Below are positions 1 through 11,743 of a DNA stretch of 64,000 bases, one piece after another (positions within the stretch are counted from its first letter, which is position 1; each line of letters begins with the position of its first letter). Source of the stretch: Immersiella caudata (lineage: Eukaryota > Ascomycota > Sordariomycetes > Sordariales > Lasiosphaeriaceae); assembly GCA_030512335.1 (NCBI GenBank), contig JAULSU010000006.1, positions 4,092,001 through 4,156,000 of the forward strand, in the 5' to 3' direction. The notes beneath the pieces are model-generated. The model saw only the letters and a program-made list of their open reading frames with translations. It was not told the origin of the DNA and ran no database searches. The position numbers and the translations under genes were made by a program.

Positions 1-2050
1 GTCTTCGAACGCTCAGCCGCCTTTTGCTTCTCGTAGTTCTCGAGCACAACGTTGTCGACATTCTCCGCAAAGACATTTACTTGGGTCTTCTTGAACTTGC
101 GCGCGCTGACCCCTTTTTCGAAGAGGAGATCGAGCTCGGCGAAGGAGCGACCAGAGGGCTCAGGGACGCGGAGGTAGGTGTAGATGATGCACAGGAAGCA
201 AATACCGCCCTGCAGACGCTATTAGCCACATTCTGACAGCAGGGGACATGCTTGCTTACCCAGAAGAAACCCGCAAAGTTGCTCCAGTTCCATGCGCCTG
301 GGTTCAGCATGTACGGCGTCAAGACGCTGCAGATGATACCGACGATGATGCTATGAAGCCGGTTAGCAATCGCCGCAGCAGTATTTTTGAAGCAAGAACT
401 TACTAGAGGATACGGCCTAGAGCAACAGTTTTGATCTGCAGTCTGCGCGTCGAGATCTCACTCACCAGCGAGTAGCAGACGGTCCCAACAGTCAGCTGGT
501 AAGCCAGCGCCCAGCACAACATGATGCTTCCCGTAGCCGTGGCGCCTTTATCTCGTTGCGCCTCTGGCACCAGACCCAGGAACCCTAGAACGAACAGCAT
601 GGCGCACAAGACGCACAAGCCATAGAGATAGAGGGAACGGCGGCCGATTCCGCGACTCATCAGGAACCACGCGCCGAATACGCCTGCCATGTTGATGCCG
701 TACTGGCCGAGAGCAAAGCCGTAGGCGCTGGTCGAGTCCAAGCCAGCCTGGGTCAGGAAGTAAGTTGAGTAGTTGGAGAAGGAGTTGCCGCTGAGGTTCT
801 GGATGGCCCACACCATGCACACAATCTTGAATCAAGTCAGTCCCTTGTAACACAATGTTCGCACAGCCGCGAAACTCGCCTCTGTGCGTCTCAGATCGTG
901 CCCCTTGAAGCAGTCCCAGTAGCTGGCGCCGCCCGATGTCTTCTCCTCAAGAGCGTTGGTGTGAACCATCATGGCAACGGTCTCATCAGCGTCGAAGTCG
1001 GAGTTGCGACTGGGGCTGGTGAGGCGATGCAGCGACTTCTTGGCCTCCTCAAGCTTGCCCTTCCGGACAAGCCACCACGGAGACTCAGGGGCGAAGTAGA
1101 TGCCGATGATGAGAGGGACTGGCCACATCCACTGGAGGGCGTAGGGAATCCGGTAGGACCACTCGTCCTCCCGCCCTAGCATCGACATGATGACGCCGAT
1201 ACCAATCTCCTGTCCAAGACCCCAGCAGAAGTTGACATAGGTGGTCAAATAGCCACGCATGGCGACCGGGCAGACCTCCGAGGCGTATGTGATGGTGAGG
1301 GTTTGGAAAACACCCCAAGGCTATAGGCAAGTCATGTCAGTATCTCCATATCACCAGCGAGGGTACTTTGCTCCTACAATTCCGCACAGAATCTCAGCCG
1401 CCAAGAGGGTCTGAACATTCTGCGCCGTAAAGAACAGAGAAGTCCACGCAATGATGAGAGTCAGGGAGCCAATTACGGTCCAGCGGTATCCAAACCGCTC
1501 AGACACCCAACCGTTGATCAAGAGACCGATAAGCTCGCCGACATTGGCGCCCTGGAGACATCAGCGACAGCTCGGCAACGGACAAGAAGTGGGACAGCCC
1601 GCACAATGACCCACGTACATTGCTCAGCCCCGACTGCCAAGGCGCTGTAACTTGCCAGTCACCATTGGGGAGCTCTTCACCGTACTTGCGGTTGAACTGT
1701 GGGAAAGCGTCTTACCACCGGCATCGCGTTAGTCCGCGCACGATTTCACAAAACTCAGGGGTAGGAGGATGAGTACAAAAGTTGTTGATCAAGCAGATGT
1801 CGTAGCCCTCCATTACGATGCAGGTCGAGATCAGCATGCTCCACAGGATGGCCTTGGGATAGAGCCGAATACCTTCCCACAGGGTCATTTTCTGCTCCTT
1901 CTCGGTTGCATTCTTCGCATCGCTGATGATGCGGTCCACCGTCTTGGCGCGGATAATCTCATCGCGATCCACCTGGTCTTCGGCAGACGGGTCCGCGGGG
2001 TTGTGCGCCGGCCGGATGTCACCGGCTTCGGCGGCCTTGCTGGAAGCCAT
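1..2050 (-). CDS. MFS sugar transporter, maltose/alpha-glucoside permease type (3' end cut by window)
   Basis: Plasma-membrane sugar:proton symporter of the major facilitator superfamily. At least six short introns can be spliced so that the frame runs from ATG at 2050 to the left edge. The N-terminal tail is hydrophilic (about 65 residues) and leads into the first membrane segment. The loop 2-3 signature reads GWVSERFGYR, and the PESPWWLVRKGK motif after segment 6 is typical of MAL31-like alpha-glucoside permeases. The C-terminal PEPSGRSFAELDLLFEKGV motif is present near position 120, so only the last few residues are missing. The gene is divergent from the Zn2Cys6 regulator at 3386, and such pairs often encode a transporter and its regulator (inference). 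The first in-frame ATG (MASSKAAEAG) was chosen; the frame upstream has only a TTG. Substrate is inferred from family motifs only. Confidence 0.9.
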
Positions 2051-3385
2051 GACGACTCGGTCCTTCCCGGTCCTGTTCCGGGCCGTTAGTCTCGACGGGG
2101 TGAGTGTAACCTGATCGGCAATGATCAAGGCGGGCGCTCACAGTACGAAGGGTAGTCGAGCTGCCAAGTGGAGGTGGACTCGCGTGGAAACGGCGGTTCG
2201 AGAGAGGGGCGAGAAAAAGTGCTGGCCGTCCTATCATAGCGTATTTGAAGTTCTTTTTCGCTCTCCCGAAGATTTCAACCGCCCACGACGGGCCCTGAGG
2301 TAGATCAGTTCTGCCATGGGGAACTGCAGCTGCGGTGGAGTGGTAGGTGGGGTTGCTGCCCCAGAGTTCATTGGTGGTGGCGGCGACCACTGTTTTTCCA
2401 TGCGTCGCCGTTTAGGATAGTGATCAGCGAGTTCGGAACCAAAGAACGACATCATCCCTTGGGCCGGATGCGCATTTTCGTTGGAAGATCCGGAAAACCT
2501 GGGAGCATTCTGGTAAGCATCGGCAACTGTGACTGGGAAGGGAAGGTGCAACCGCCTTGAGCTGGAGGCGCTGCTGCCAGGCCTGGGCGGAAAGAAACCC
2601 CGAGCGGGTCCATCGACAGGGAAGCAGCCAATAGAGCTTCAAGCCACAGGGCCACGATCGGACGAAGCTGCAGGGCAGTCACGGGTCCAGCTCGTTGGTT
2701 TCGCAGTCTGGTGTCTCTGCGCTTTCGTCGTCGGAGGAGATCCACCTCCGTGTTTGCCCAAAGCAAAAAAGCTCGAACGAAAGAGACTACTGCGACCCGT
2801 CCACCTGTCGACGCCCGCTCTCCGCCGCACAGACTAGCGACAACGGGGCTTTCAGATCGACGGATCCGCATCGGCCTCCGGTGCTGGGTCGCTCTCCAAT
2901 TGACGGAGGCAAGGTGCCCGACGCAGCACTGACTGCCGACACCGAAATTCCCGCCCGGTCCCCGCCAATTGCTGCACCCCAGCCCGGATCCCGCTCCGCG
3001 CCCTCGTCTGACCTCTGTCTAAGCCATTGTGTTGCGGGGTGCATGACCACCGCTGACACCACCCTTTGGCGCAACCGCAACCATCTTGGTTACCGTCGTC
3101 TTGGGCGAGCCGGAGGACTTCTCTTCGGATCAATCTCAGCCGTCAGCCCAGATTGGCGACCCTGGCTGGTGGCTTGGCGGGCGATTGTCGTCGAGCATCG
3201 CAACCCAACCAGTATCTTGCACCCTATTTCAGACCTTATTCCAGCTCAGTTGCATATTTTGGAGGGTCTATCGGTACCATTCATCGCCACCTGGGTCCGA
3301 AATATAACGCTGGAGAGCTCCCGGCAGGGCCCACGAACGGCCTGAGTACCTGTTCACGCACACGCACCCAGTCTCGCTCACTCAG
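2051..3385. other. Intergenic region, shared divergent promoter
   Basis: This 1.3 kb separates two divergent genes, the sugar transporter and the ARCA-like regulator, and must hold both promoters. Several frames are open on both strands, but none shows a recognisable domain, a plausible ATG context or consistent splice signals. The stretch just 3' of the transporter ATG is GC-rich; no clear TATA box was seen. Confidence 0.6.
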
Positions 3386-5564
3386 ATGCCCGGTTCGGAC
3401 AGCACAGAGTCGGCGAGATCTCCTCAAAAAGTTGCGAACTTTGGGTGGTGAGTTTTGTCCCTTCTGCACAGGCGAAACCTGAGTGGCAGGCCAGATTTGC
3501 TGACATGGAATTTGCGCTCAGTGAGAACTGTCGGGAGCAGCACCTCAAATGTTGGTGTCGCCAAACTTAGCCCAGGCTGCCCCTCCTGTTTTGCTGCTGA
3601 CCGGCCACTTGCAGGTGATCGGGTCACACCCACATGCGGCAGGTGTTCCGCCGCCCGCCGAGAATGCCGACGAACGACGTTGAAGATTCGTGCGGCAAAA
3701 AGTTGGTCCTCCACGACCTCGTCTAGCGGGCGCTGCAGGACACCCCTAACCGGTCTGATACAGACACCTTTCCTAAGAAGCAAAAGTGGGTCAAGACGCC
3801 GATACGATGTTTGTGCCACCCCTTTTACATCCTCTGTCTTGCGAAAGCTACTCTAGCATCCTGATCGGTACTCATGGCTGACGTTGACACCAGTGGAGTT
3901 TGTTGATGAAACCAGAGCCGTGATCAAGGACGCCAGAAACCAACATAGCGACGACGAAGCTGATGCCCCGATCGAGTCCCCCAACACTTCAGAGGCTACT
4001 AGTTCACGAGGCCGTTTGATATCCGCCGGCGCAACGCCTTCGCCATGCCTTTCGGCAGGACCAAGAGGCTCCCCAACGGATCGTTTCATCCAGAGAGACC
4101 AGACCGAACTCCCGGGCTGGCCTGTGGCACATGTCATTTCGCAGAATCTGAGCCCGAGTTCGACACAGCAAGGCTCGTTGACCGGGCCGAGGTTGCTTCC
4201 CCTAGCGAATGCGAGGGATGCACAGCTTTTTATTCATTTTGTGCGCAACTTGGCAAGCTGGGTAGGTGATGAGCTGGTGAGTTAGCTCGAGACATTCTGA
4301 CCACGATACGCCAGCTTGATTTGTGCGATGGGGACAGGTCCTTCGAAACCATCATCCCGCAGCGTGCGAGTGCCTCCGAGATTTTGATGTCTGCAATACT
4401 CTCCTTGGCTTCAGCCCACCTCGTGAACACGAGAACTCCCACTGCGATTCAGATTAACCCGTTCGATGTTATCGGGTATCATAGGCTTTGCATCAAACTT
4501 CTCCATCCCAGCCTCGAAGAGCATAAATTTGACGAAGACGTCTTCGCTGCTACAATCATTATGAGAGTGTGGGAGGAAATTAACGGCAAGTTACAGACTG
4601 ACTCTTTCCCAACTGATCATGTCTAACTACTCACCGTTGTTTAGTGGTCACCAACAAAGAAGATTATGAGGGATACATGTTGAGCATCCATCGGGTGGCT
4701 GAGATGGCCGAGATCGAGCCCGGAAGCCTGAGCGCGGCCTCTTTCTGGGTAGGACTGCGGCAAGAGATTTACGTCGCCGTGATCAAGAAGGAAATGGTTC
4801 GAATGCCGCCTGTGCCTTCACTCATGCGCTCCCTCGCGGGGGAGGGAGATGATTTTACCTGGGCAAACCGTGCAGTTGTACTCTGCGCTGAGGTACTCAA
4901 CTATTGCTATGACCACGCGAAAATGAAGGATCGCTCTCGGTGGGATAGTCTTTGCGCTCAGTGCAAGCATTGGGCGCAGTCTCGTCCCGCTGCTTTCACT
5001 GGAGTTCACCAACAAGATGCCGACACGCATAGATTCCCGGAGATTTGGTACCACCGAGGTTGCCACGGTGGGCTAAGAGTTCCCCTGAGGACTCCACAGA
5101 AGCTTATGCTGATGCTGCACAGTGATCGGTATGCAACATTACCTCTTAGCCGAGCTGTATCTTGCAAGATATGACCCCCGAGAGCATCACAACATGGCAG
5201 CTCAAAAGGTAATGCACCTTCGAGGCCTGCGCAAATAACGGCCCAGAGACGCCATAGCTACAGTGCTAATAGGGGTTCAAGACACACATCCAGGCTCTCG
5301 TTCGAAGGATATGCGGTATTGGGCTTGGCAACCAATGGACACCGCCCAGCATGTTCACGGCCTGCATGGCCATTGCTGCATGTAAGTTTGTCCATGTGGA
5401 GAAAGTTGGCTTGAAACTGACTTCGTCCACCAGTTGAGGACTGGTTTGAGTCTTTGAGGGATTGTGATGCTATGCTGGATATCCTGGAAAAAACGGAGAA
5501 AAACCATTCGCGGCCTACTGAGGCTGTTCGAAGAAAGATGAAAAGTAGAAGGTGGAGACCATGA
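3386..5564 (+). CDS. Zn2Cys6 transcription factor, ARCA-like / Fungal_trans_2 type
   Basis: Nuclear regulator with an N-terminal zinc cluster. Ten exons splice to about 536 residues: 3386-3447, 3522-3550, 3615-3701, 3764-3808, 3894-4261, 4315-4585, 4645-5067, 5123-5208, 5273-5381 and 5434-5564. Phases agree throughout. The finger becomes visible only after splicing: Cys-x2-Cys-x6-Cys-x6-Cys-x2-Cys-x6-Cys is assembled from exons 1-3, including a 29-nt microexon. Motifs KWVKTPIRLEFVDET and RFPEIWYHRGCH and the C-terminal PPSMFTACMAIAA block are characteristic of the ARCA-type family. Intron 6 starts with GCAAGT, making it a GC-AG intron. The gene is divergent from the sugar transporter and may control it, which is inference. 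The target genes are unknown. Confidence 0.85.
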
Positions 5565-6395
5565 AGTGGCCCGACAGCAAGCCGTTGAAGCAGCCGGGAA
5601 CTTGGTATTCTCGGTCGAGGTCGTCAGCGTATTCTCCAAATGGTGGGCAGCCCTGCGAGGTGGAAGAAACGAGGTTGTCCGTCATGGATGAAAAGGCGCT
5701 GTTATTGAATGCAAGGAGGAAGCAGAGCTAGAAGTCAGGCATACTAGCAGCGTAGAAAGGCAGGTTAGCAATTTAAAAAGACACCAGCTGTTCGCACGAG
5801 GGCTTGAGATCTTCTGAAGGCCCCTGACGGCGTTGTCCTTTTCGCTCGGCAGCGATATCCGGTGGCTTCCAACCACCTTCTCTGGAAGTTGAATTCCGAC
5901 GATGATGAAGATGGCGGTGAGATACATCACGAAAAGCATAAATAGAATAATAGCGTTGGGGGTTTAGGTAAAGAAGACACATGGGCATCGAACGTGGCTT
6001 TGTCCGTGGTCCAACCCATCACCATCAGCCCATTCCCACAGCAATCACGCGCACCCATCAGATTTGCTTCCTCGGTATCTGACCGCCAGACCGCTGGTGC
6101 ACCCACCTTCTTGCCACCGGCATCTTGACTATCTCCATTTGGAGCAACCCGAAGCGAACCGACCCAGTTCGGGGTCAATGCAGACCACGAGAACCCACCC
6201 TCTGGCCGCGACAACCGCGGGCATTTTCGCATCTGGCACGGCCAGATTCATCACATCCGCATCATATTACTGCACTTTGACGCAACATCCCACGCTCTGA
6301 AAGTCCTCTTTCAGTTGCCTCACATCGCCTTACCAGCTACAGCTAGGTCCCATCCTGCATGTCGCAGTACACTGCAGTGTCGTGGCAGAATAGCG

Positions 6396-6398
<3 letters not shown>

Positions 6399-6430
<32 letters not shown>
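6399..6430. repeat. (TG)16 microsatellite
   Basis: About sixteen uninterrupted TG units. It lies in intergenic DNA about 0.9 kb upstream of the MIOX start. The long open frames that cross it on both strands are artefacts of the repeat. Confidence 0.95.
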
Positions 6431-6431
<1 letters not shown>

Positions 6432-7178
6432 TATGCACGAGACGTACGTTTCCCACCCTCTTTGGTATCTGCTGTGTGGTAGAATGCAACGTCTCACTCG
6501 CCGCCACCCGAAGCGCCGGATCCCGAACCCGGACAATATTGCCCCTTTTTTGCCAGATTTGGCTTCCGAACCCGGGACCCACACACAACCCCGGGCGGAA
6601 TTGCCCGATTTCCTGACGAGGCAGAGGCACATCCGGATCACGCTAGTTGGGTGGTTTGGATGGCACCGATCACATGAGCGGGTGCCTGCATGTGCGGATC
6701 GGGCTCGCCCTGCGCGCTGGGTTCTGTTGCATCGGGTGGGTCGGGTGAGAGGGGGGATGGAAAGCGTGGGCGAGTCGATAGACGAGGGTGTTTTGGACAG
6801 CTGGAGGCGGTCACGGGAAACGTGTGGTGACGTGAATGGGTTCTAGGTCTACGTCGGATTCAAAATCTTCCAAGGGGATGACTGTGAGGTATGGGTCTAG
6901 CGCAGGGATCGTTGGGTTGGGCGATGAGAGACCTCACCCACCCTCCATCCACCCCCTGTTTGCTGTTTGCTTGGCTCGCCGTGTGGATGAGGTAGGAATC
7001 GGGGCGGGATCGCATATTTTCTTTCCTCCTTTCTCCTCTTTGACGGGGGGGATCGGTGCTGCCATGTTGATGAAGCGGGTGGTCGGAATAAGAGGTCGCA
7101 ACTCACACCCACACTTATCCGTCATTAGCTTGGTTGTAGGATGGGCCGGTAAGCTTGGAAACCCTCTGCTCGAAAAGG

Positions 7179-7186
7179 ATATATAT
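7179..7186 (+). promoter_or_regulatory. TATA-like element upstream of MIOX
   Basis: The sequence GATATATATCC lies about 145 bp upstream of the MIOX ATG. Similar TATATA boxes precede the SDR-like, O-methyltransferase and DUF8021-like genes here, but none was noticed at the adaptor or repair genes. This is a sequence match only. Confidence 0.4.
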
Positions 7187-7327
7187 CCGGGGTCTCTTCG
7201 AGGTCGAGCGGCCTTTTGTTGACATTGACTCTGTCGCTCGTGTTGTGGAACGGACCGTGACCTTCTTGGCTCAACCCCTGATATTCCTCGTCTTCGTTCC
7301 CCAGTCAACCTCCAACAGAACAACATC

Positions 7328-8343
7328 ATGGCACCGTCCTCCATCCATGAGAACAACTCTGACCACATCGGTGTGTCTCTCGAGAGCATCTCAGACGCCG
7401 TCGACCAAGTCAACGTGCTCAAAGCCCGAGCCGCCGCGAAGAAAGCCCGTCCCGATGGCCAAGCTTCCTTCGACTCGGAGTCCCACTTCGATTCAGCCAA
7501 AGACAAAGCTTCCTTCAGACAATACGACTCCGCCTGTGACCGTGTCAAGAACTTCTATGCCGAGCAGCATGCCAAGCAGACCGTGGCGTATAACCTCACC
7601 GCTCGACAGCACTTCCACTCCAGGTCGAGGGTTCGTCCAGAGATGACGGTGTGGGAGGCCATGGAGAAACTCAACACTCTCATCGATGACAGCGACCCGG
7701 ACACGGAGCTCAGCCAGATTCAGCACCTGCTGCAGAGCGCCGAGGCTATCCGGCGTGATGGGAAGCCAAGATGGATGCAGCTCGTCGGCTTGATCCACGA
7801 CCTCGGCAAGCTGATGTTGTTCTTCGATGGTGCTCAGGGCCAGTGGGATGTGGTTGGTGATACATTTCCTGTTGGGTGTCGGTTTGACGAGCGGTGCGTC
7901 TACCCGGAGACATTCGCGGCGAATCCGGACAGCAGGCATGCCGTGTACAGGACGCCCCAGGGGATTTATGAGAAGGGGTGTGGGGTCGAGAACCTCATCA
8001 TGAGTTGGGGACATGATGAGTACCTGTATCTGGTGCTCAGGGACCAGAGCACTCTCCCGAGAGAGGGGCTAGCCATGATCCGGTACCACTCGTTCTACCC
8101 ATGGCATAACGAGGGCGCGTATCGCGAGTTCATGGCTGAAGGTGATGAGGTGTTGTTGAGCGCTGTCAAGGCGTTCAACCCGTACGACTTGTACAGCAAG
8201 AGCGACGACGTGCCGAGCGTTGAACGGCTGAGGGTGAGTGAGCTTGGCGCCCGGAAAATAAAAATGTCACTAACCCGAGCTGGCAGCCCTACTACCTGGG
8301 GCTTATTGATGAATTCTTCCCTCAGTCGAAGATCAAGTGGTGA
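7328..8343 (+). CDS. myo-Inositol oxygenase
   Basis: Cytosolic non-haem di-iron enzyme that oxidises myo-inositol to D-glucuronate, the first step of inositol catabolism. Two exons (7328-8233, 8287-8343) give 320 residues, close to the family size of about 285 plus a fungal N-terminal extension. The expected iron ligands are visible: His133 in IQHLLQSAE, His157-Asp158 in GLIHDLGK, His230 in SWGHDEYLY, His255 in IRYHSFYPWH and Asp288 in FNPYDLYSK. The intron (GTGAGT..GGCAG) restores the conserved C-terminal PYYLGLIDEFFPQSKIKW; reading through it loses this end. The gene stands alone. The Opi1 regulator of inositol-responsive genes is 35 kb away, and any functional link is inference. Confidence 0.97.
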
Positions 8344-9691
8344 GAATACAGTTGTTTGTTCAACAAGGAGTTGACATGGAGTGATCGGATCGCGGAAGAA
8401 TGCAGAGCGGTCCGCATTGGTTGTTGTGGATGGGGCCCGGTGCCTTTGTCCTGTCTTAGGTTGTTGTCCGAACGTTTTCAGGGGGTTAGTGTCAGGGGTT
8501 CCAGTATTCCAGAAGGCGGCATGTTCTCAGCAATTCAGTGCGTGGCAAGACTTCTCCCTCATCAGCAATGGTCTCGTTCAATTTCCAATTGAGTTCCAAC
8601 TTTCGAGCCATTTGAGTGACAGATCTCGATCTTGTGACAGACTAGGTGATCTTCCCGCCGATTGAACTTTGACGATGGCTAGGGACGTCATCGTGTACGA
8701 GTGCGTTGAAAAAAGGCAAACGTTGCAACGCGCCATGCCCCAAGGAAACAGCGCGCTTGGCGCCTGAAGCTTCGATGAAATGGAATGCTGTAGAACTCTC
8801 CAGCGCTCGCGACACTCTTGCAAAGGTCGGCGGTGTGTGCAAAGAGCTGCCAATCAACGTCAATGCGTGTTTGTCAAACCGGACTGTGCGGCAATGTCCC
8901 GGTTGCGTGGCACGCGATGGTGGTAGCCCTTGTGCACCCGTCGCGATCTGAATTGTTAGCGGGAACGTCGTAGGAACGCTGATCATGACCTCATCGGCAG
9001 CCAGCGGCGTCATCTTATAGGCTGGATAGCCCTGTCGATCGCACCTTCCTTTTGTTGGACGCATCACGTCCCTCTCCGAAACCCCCAACATCAAATTTCA
9101 GCCCAGGAAAAAATGACAACGAAATCCAATCATCAGGCGGTAGCTTTCTCCCAGATCCGAAAAAACTAAGGGCTGGTCGCCGCCATTTAATCCACACAGA
9201 TGCTCTTCGCAGCGTGCCACGCATTTCATCCCACCCACGCGACAACCTTCCACTGTCAAGGTAACTTGAATAAGGTGCCTTACCCGTTGTGGATACATTG
9301 AAACGTGAGCCTTGCTGACTCTGCAGGGCGAAAGGCGCTATCTAGGGGTCGCTTTGGGCGTCACGTCAGATCGTTGGATTGAGGTCTGATTTACCTCAAC
9401 TTCTTAGCATCAACCTTTGTCAGGCCGTCACTGCCACAAGTCCTCATGTTGACTTAGGCCAGCTTTCAGCTTGCGGTCGTGCCGAGTGGCATGTCTCGCT
9501 GCCTTTGCGCTCTCCCCAACACAATCTCACTGCCACGGCTTTGGCCTAAACCACAGACACGAAACCAGATCGCTTCATATGCACATCCTGCCCTCTGATT
9601 TGGCACGCATCGCTCCATCACTCTACGGTCCTTCCACTCGGGATCCATCTCCATCCAGACTCCCAGTTTTCGACTTGAAGGGCAGACTACC
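8344..9691. other. Intergenic region
   Basis: About 1.35 kb between MIOX and the UV endonuclease, both on the plus strand. Open frames here are short, overlap one another on both strands and show no domain or splice support. It presumably holds the MIOX 3' end and the endonuclease promoter. Confidence 0.6.
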
Positions 9692-11743
9692 ATGCCTCAT
9701 CTTTCCAAGTCGGCCCCTGCGCCGGTGAACGACATGGAGAGCTCCACAGCGTCCAGTGGTGCCCCCACGCCAACTCGTCCCGAAGTTCAGCTTCGTCGAT
9801 CAGGCCGTCGCATTACCCAAGATACGCGCGCAGAAGACCGCACGCGCGAGATCCAGGGCAGAGTCCTCGGTATTCGGCCCGAAGGCGAAGAAAAGCAGCG
9901 GCAAGACAGCAGTGAAGACCGCGAAGAGACAACCAAGGGGGGCGTGGCGCTTGCCATTGAGGGCTTGGCCCGGATGGAACGACGGTTGATGAGAGCAACC
10001 AAGAAGCAGAAATCCCAAGTGGAGTTGAGTCTGATCCAGGCAAATGAGGATCCTCGCAACGACAAAGACCATGCGCCCGAGTCCATGCGGGAGGAAACTC
10101 TACGGACTGCGGAACCCCTCGAGACCGCGCAGCCTGGAGAGGTCCCGAAGGACGTCATGGTCCAGCAAGCCAAGACCAAAGCCATCAACAATGCGAATGC
10201 GGAACACCTTGACGGCCCGTTTGTGGACGAAGGAACGGAGGATCCAGCTGAGGTTGAACGCGGTGCTTCGCGAGCGCCGCCAGTCAACAGTGGCTACCTG
10301 CCGTTGCCCTGGAAAGGTCGCCTAGGATATGTTGGTCCCTTCCGCCGATGGTGGGTTAGTATGGTGATTTTAACCCGTTTTCTAGGCGTGCCTCAATACA
10401 TATCTTCGCTCCGCCAAGATACCCGTCTTCAGCTCTCGGACTTGTCGCATGGCATCCATCGTGGAGCACCGCCATCCCCTCGCGGACGAAACTCAGCCGG
10501 AGCACCCGACGAAAAATCGACCAGATAAGACGAAGAAGGCGAGCGTAGAGCGGGGCCAGAAGTTCGTCCAGGGGCTCGGATTAGCCAATGCTCGGGACAT
10601 CTCCAAGATGTTGAGGTGGAATGAGAAGCACGGCATCAGGTTCATGCGCCTGAGTTCTGAAATGTTTCCGTTTGCCAGCCACCCAGAGCACGGATACAAG
10701 TTGGCACCGTTTGCTTCCGAGGTTTTGGCCGAGGCAGGAAGGGTTGCAGCAGAGTTGGGCCACCGCTTGACAACACACCCAGGACAGGTATGTGTGGCCT
10801 GCTCTTTCAAACCCTGAGTTACTAACTCGATCGTCAGTTTACCCAACTAGGATCTCCTAGAAAGGAGGTGATCACAGCATCCGTCCGGGACCTCGACTAT
10901 CACGATGAAATGCTTTCCCTGCTTCGTCTTCCCGAACAGCAAAATCGCGACGCCATCATGATCCTCCACATGGGAGGAGTGTACGGAGACAAGGCCGCCA
11001 CGCTCAACCGGTTCCGTGAGAACTATGCTCAGCTTTCCCCATCGGTGAAAGCTCGATTGGTCTTGGAGAACGATGATGTCTCCTGGAGCGTGCATGACCT
11101 CCTTCCCATCTGCGAGGAACTCAACATCCCGCTCGTGCTCGACTATCACCACCACAACATCATTTTTGACGCAGATCGCTGTCGAGAGGGCACTCTGGAC
11201 ATCAGCCAACCTGAGATTTCGGAACGGATTGCCGCCACGTGGAGACGGAAGGGCATCAAGCAGAAGATGCATTACAGCGAGCCTTGCGACGGAGCTGTGA
11301 CGCCACGCGACAGACGGAAGCATAGCCCGAGGGTCAGAACGCTGCCTCCCTGCCCACCGGACATGGACTTGATGATCGAGGCCAAGGACAAAGAGCAGGC
11401 CGTCTTCGAACTCATGAGAACCTTCAAACTGCCCGGGTTTGAGAAGATCAACGATATGGTCCCGCACGAACGAACAGACGAGAGCCGGCCGGCGCCGAAG
11501 GCCCCCAAAAAGAACAAGGCGAAGAAGCGCAAGAGAGGGGCCGATGAGAATGCGGTGGATGCCGATGGGGAAGAAAATGAGGATGCAGCCTGCAGCGGGC
11601 TCGAAATAAGCGAGGAGGATCGGAGCATGGGAGGGCCCGAGAACAGAGTGTACTGGCCGCTCGGCAATGAGGACTGGCTGAAGCCCAAAAAGAGAGAGGG
11701 GAATACAACGAAGGGCGCCCGCGATGTAGACGAACTCGACTAA
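9692..11743 (+). CDS. UV-damage endonuclease (UVDE/Uve1)
   Basis: Repair endonuclease that nicks 5' of UV photoproducts and starts the alternative excision repair pathway. Three exons (9692-10330, 10386-10787, 10838-11743) sum to 648 residues in phase. The N-terminal 190 residues are charged and low in complexity. The UvdE TIM-barrel domain starts at LPLPWKGRLGYACLNTYLR, which is completed only when intron 1 is removed. Further core motifs are MLRWNEKHGIRFMRLSSEMFP, RLTTHPGQFTQLGSP, LENDD, LVLDYHHHNI and KMHYSEP, carrying the metal-binding His, Asp and Glu residues of the family. The C-terminus is Lys-rich (KAPKKNKAKKRKRG), a likely nuclear signal. Both introns have standard donors and acceptors. 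PARP lies 2.5 kb downstream on the same strand. Confidence 0.96.

Larger units (their letters stand above)
5565..7327. other. Intergenic region between the regulator and MIOX
   Basis: No supported gene in 1.76 kb. A (TG)16 microsatellite lies inside it. A hydrophobic minus-strand frame at 5682-5939 has no family resemblance and no splice support, so it was left out. The last 300 bp are the myo-inositol oxygenase promoter, with a TATA-like stretch near 7179. Confidence 0.6.

Noticed and set aside
3540..3620. Apparent loss of the first zinc-cluster cysteines in the ARCA-like regulator
   Set aside because: Unspliced reading gave a broken finger; with introns 1 and 2 removed the full Cys6 motif appears, so the gene is intact.
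6330..6641. Several open frames with Val-Cys or Thr-His runs
   Set aside because: They are translations of the (TG)16 microsatellite in different frames.
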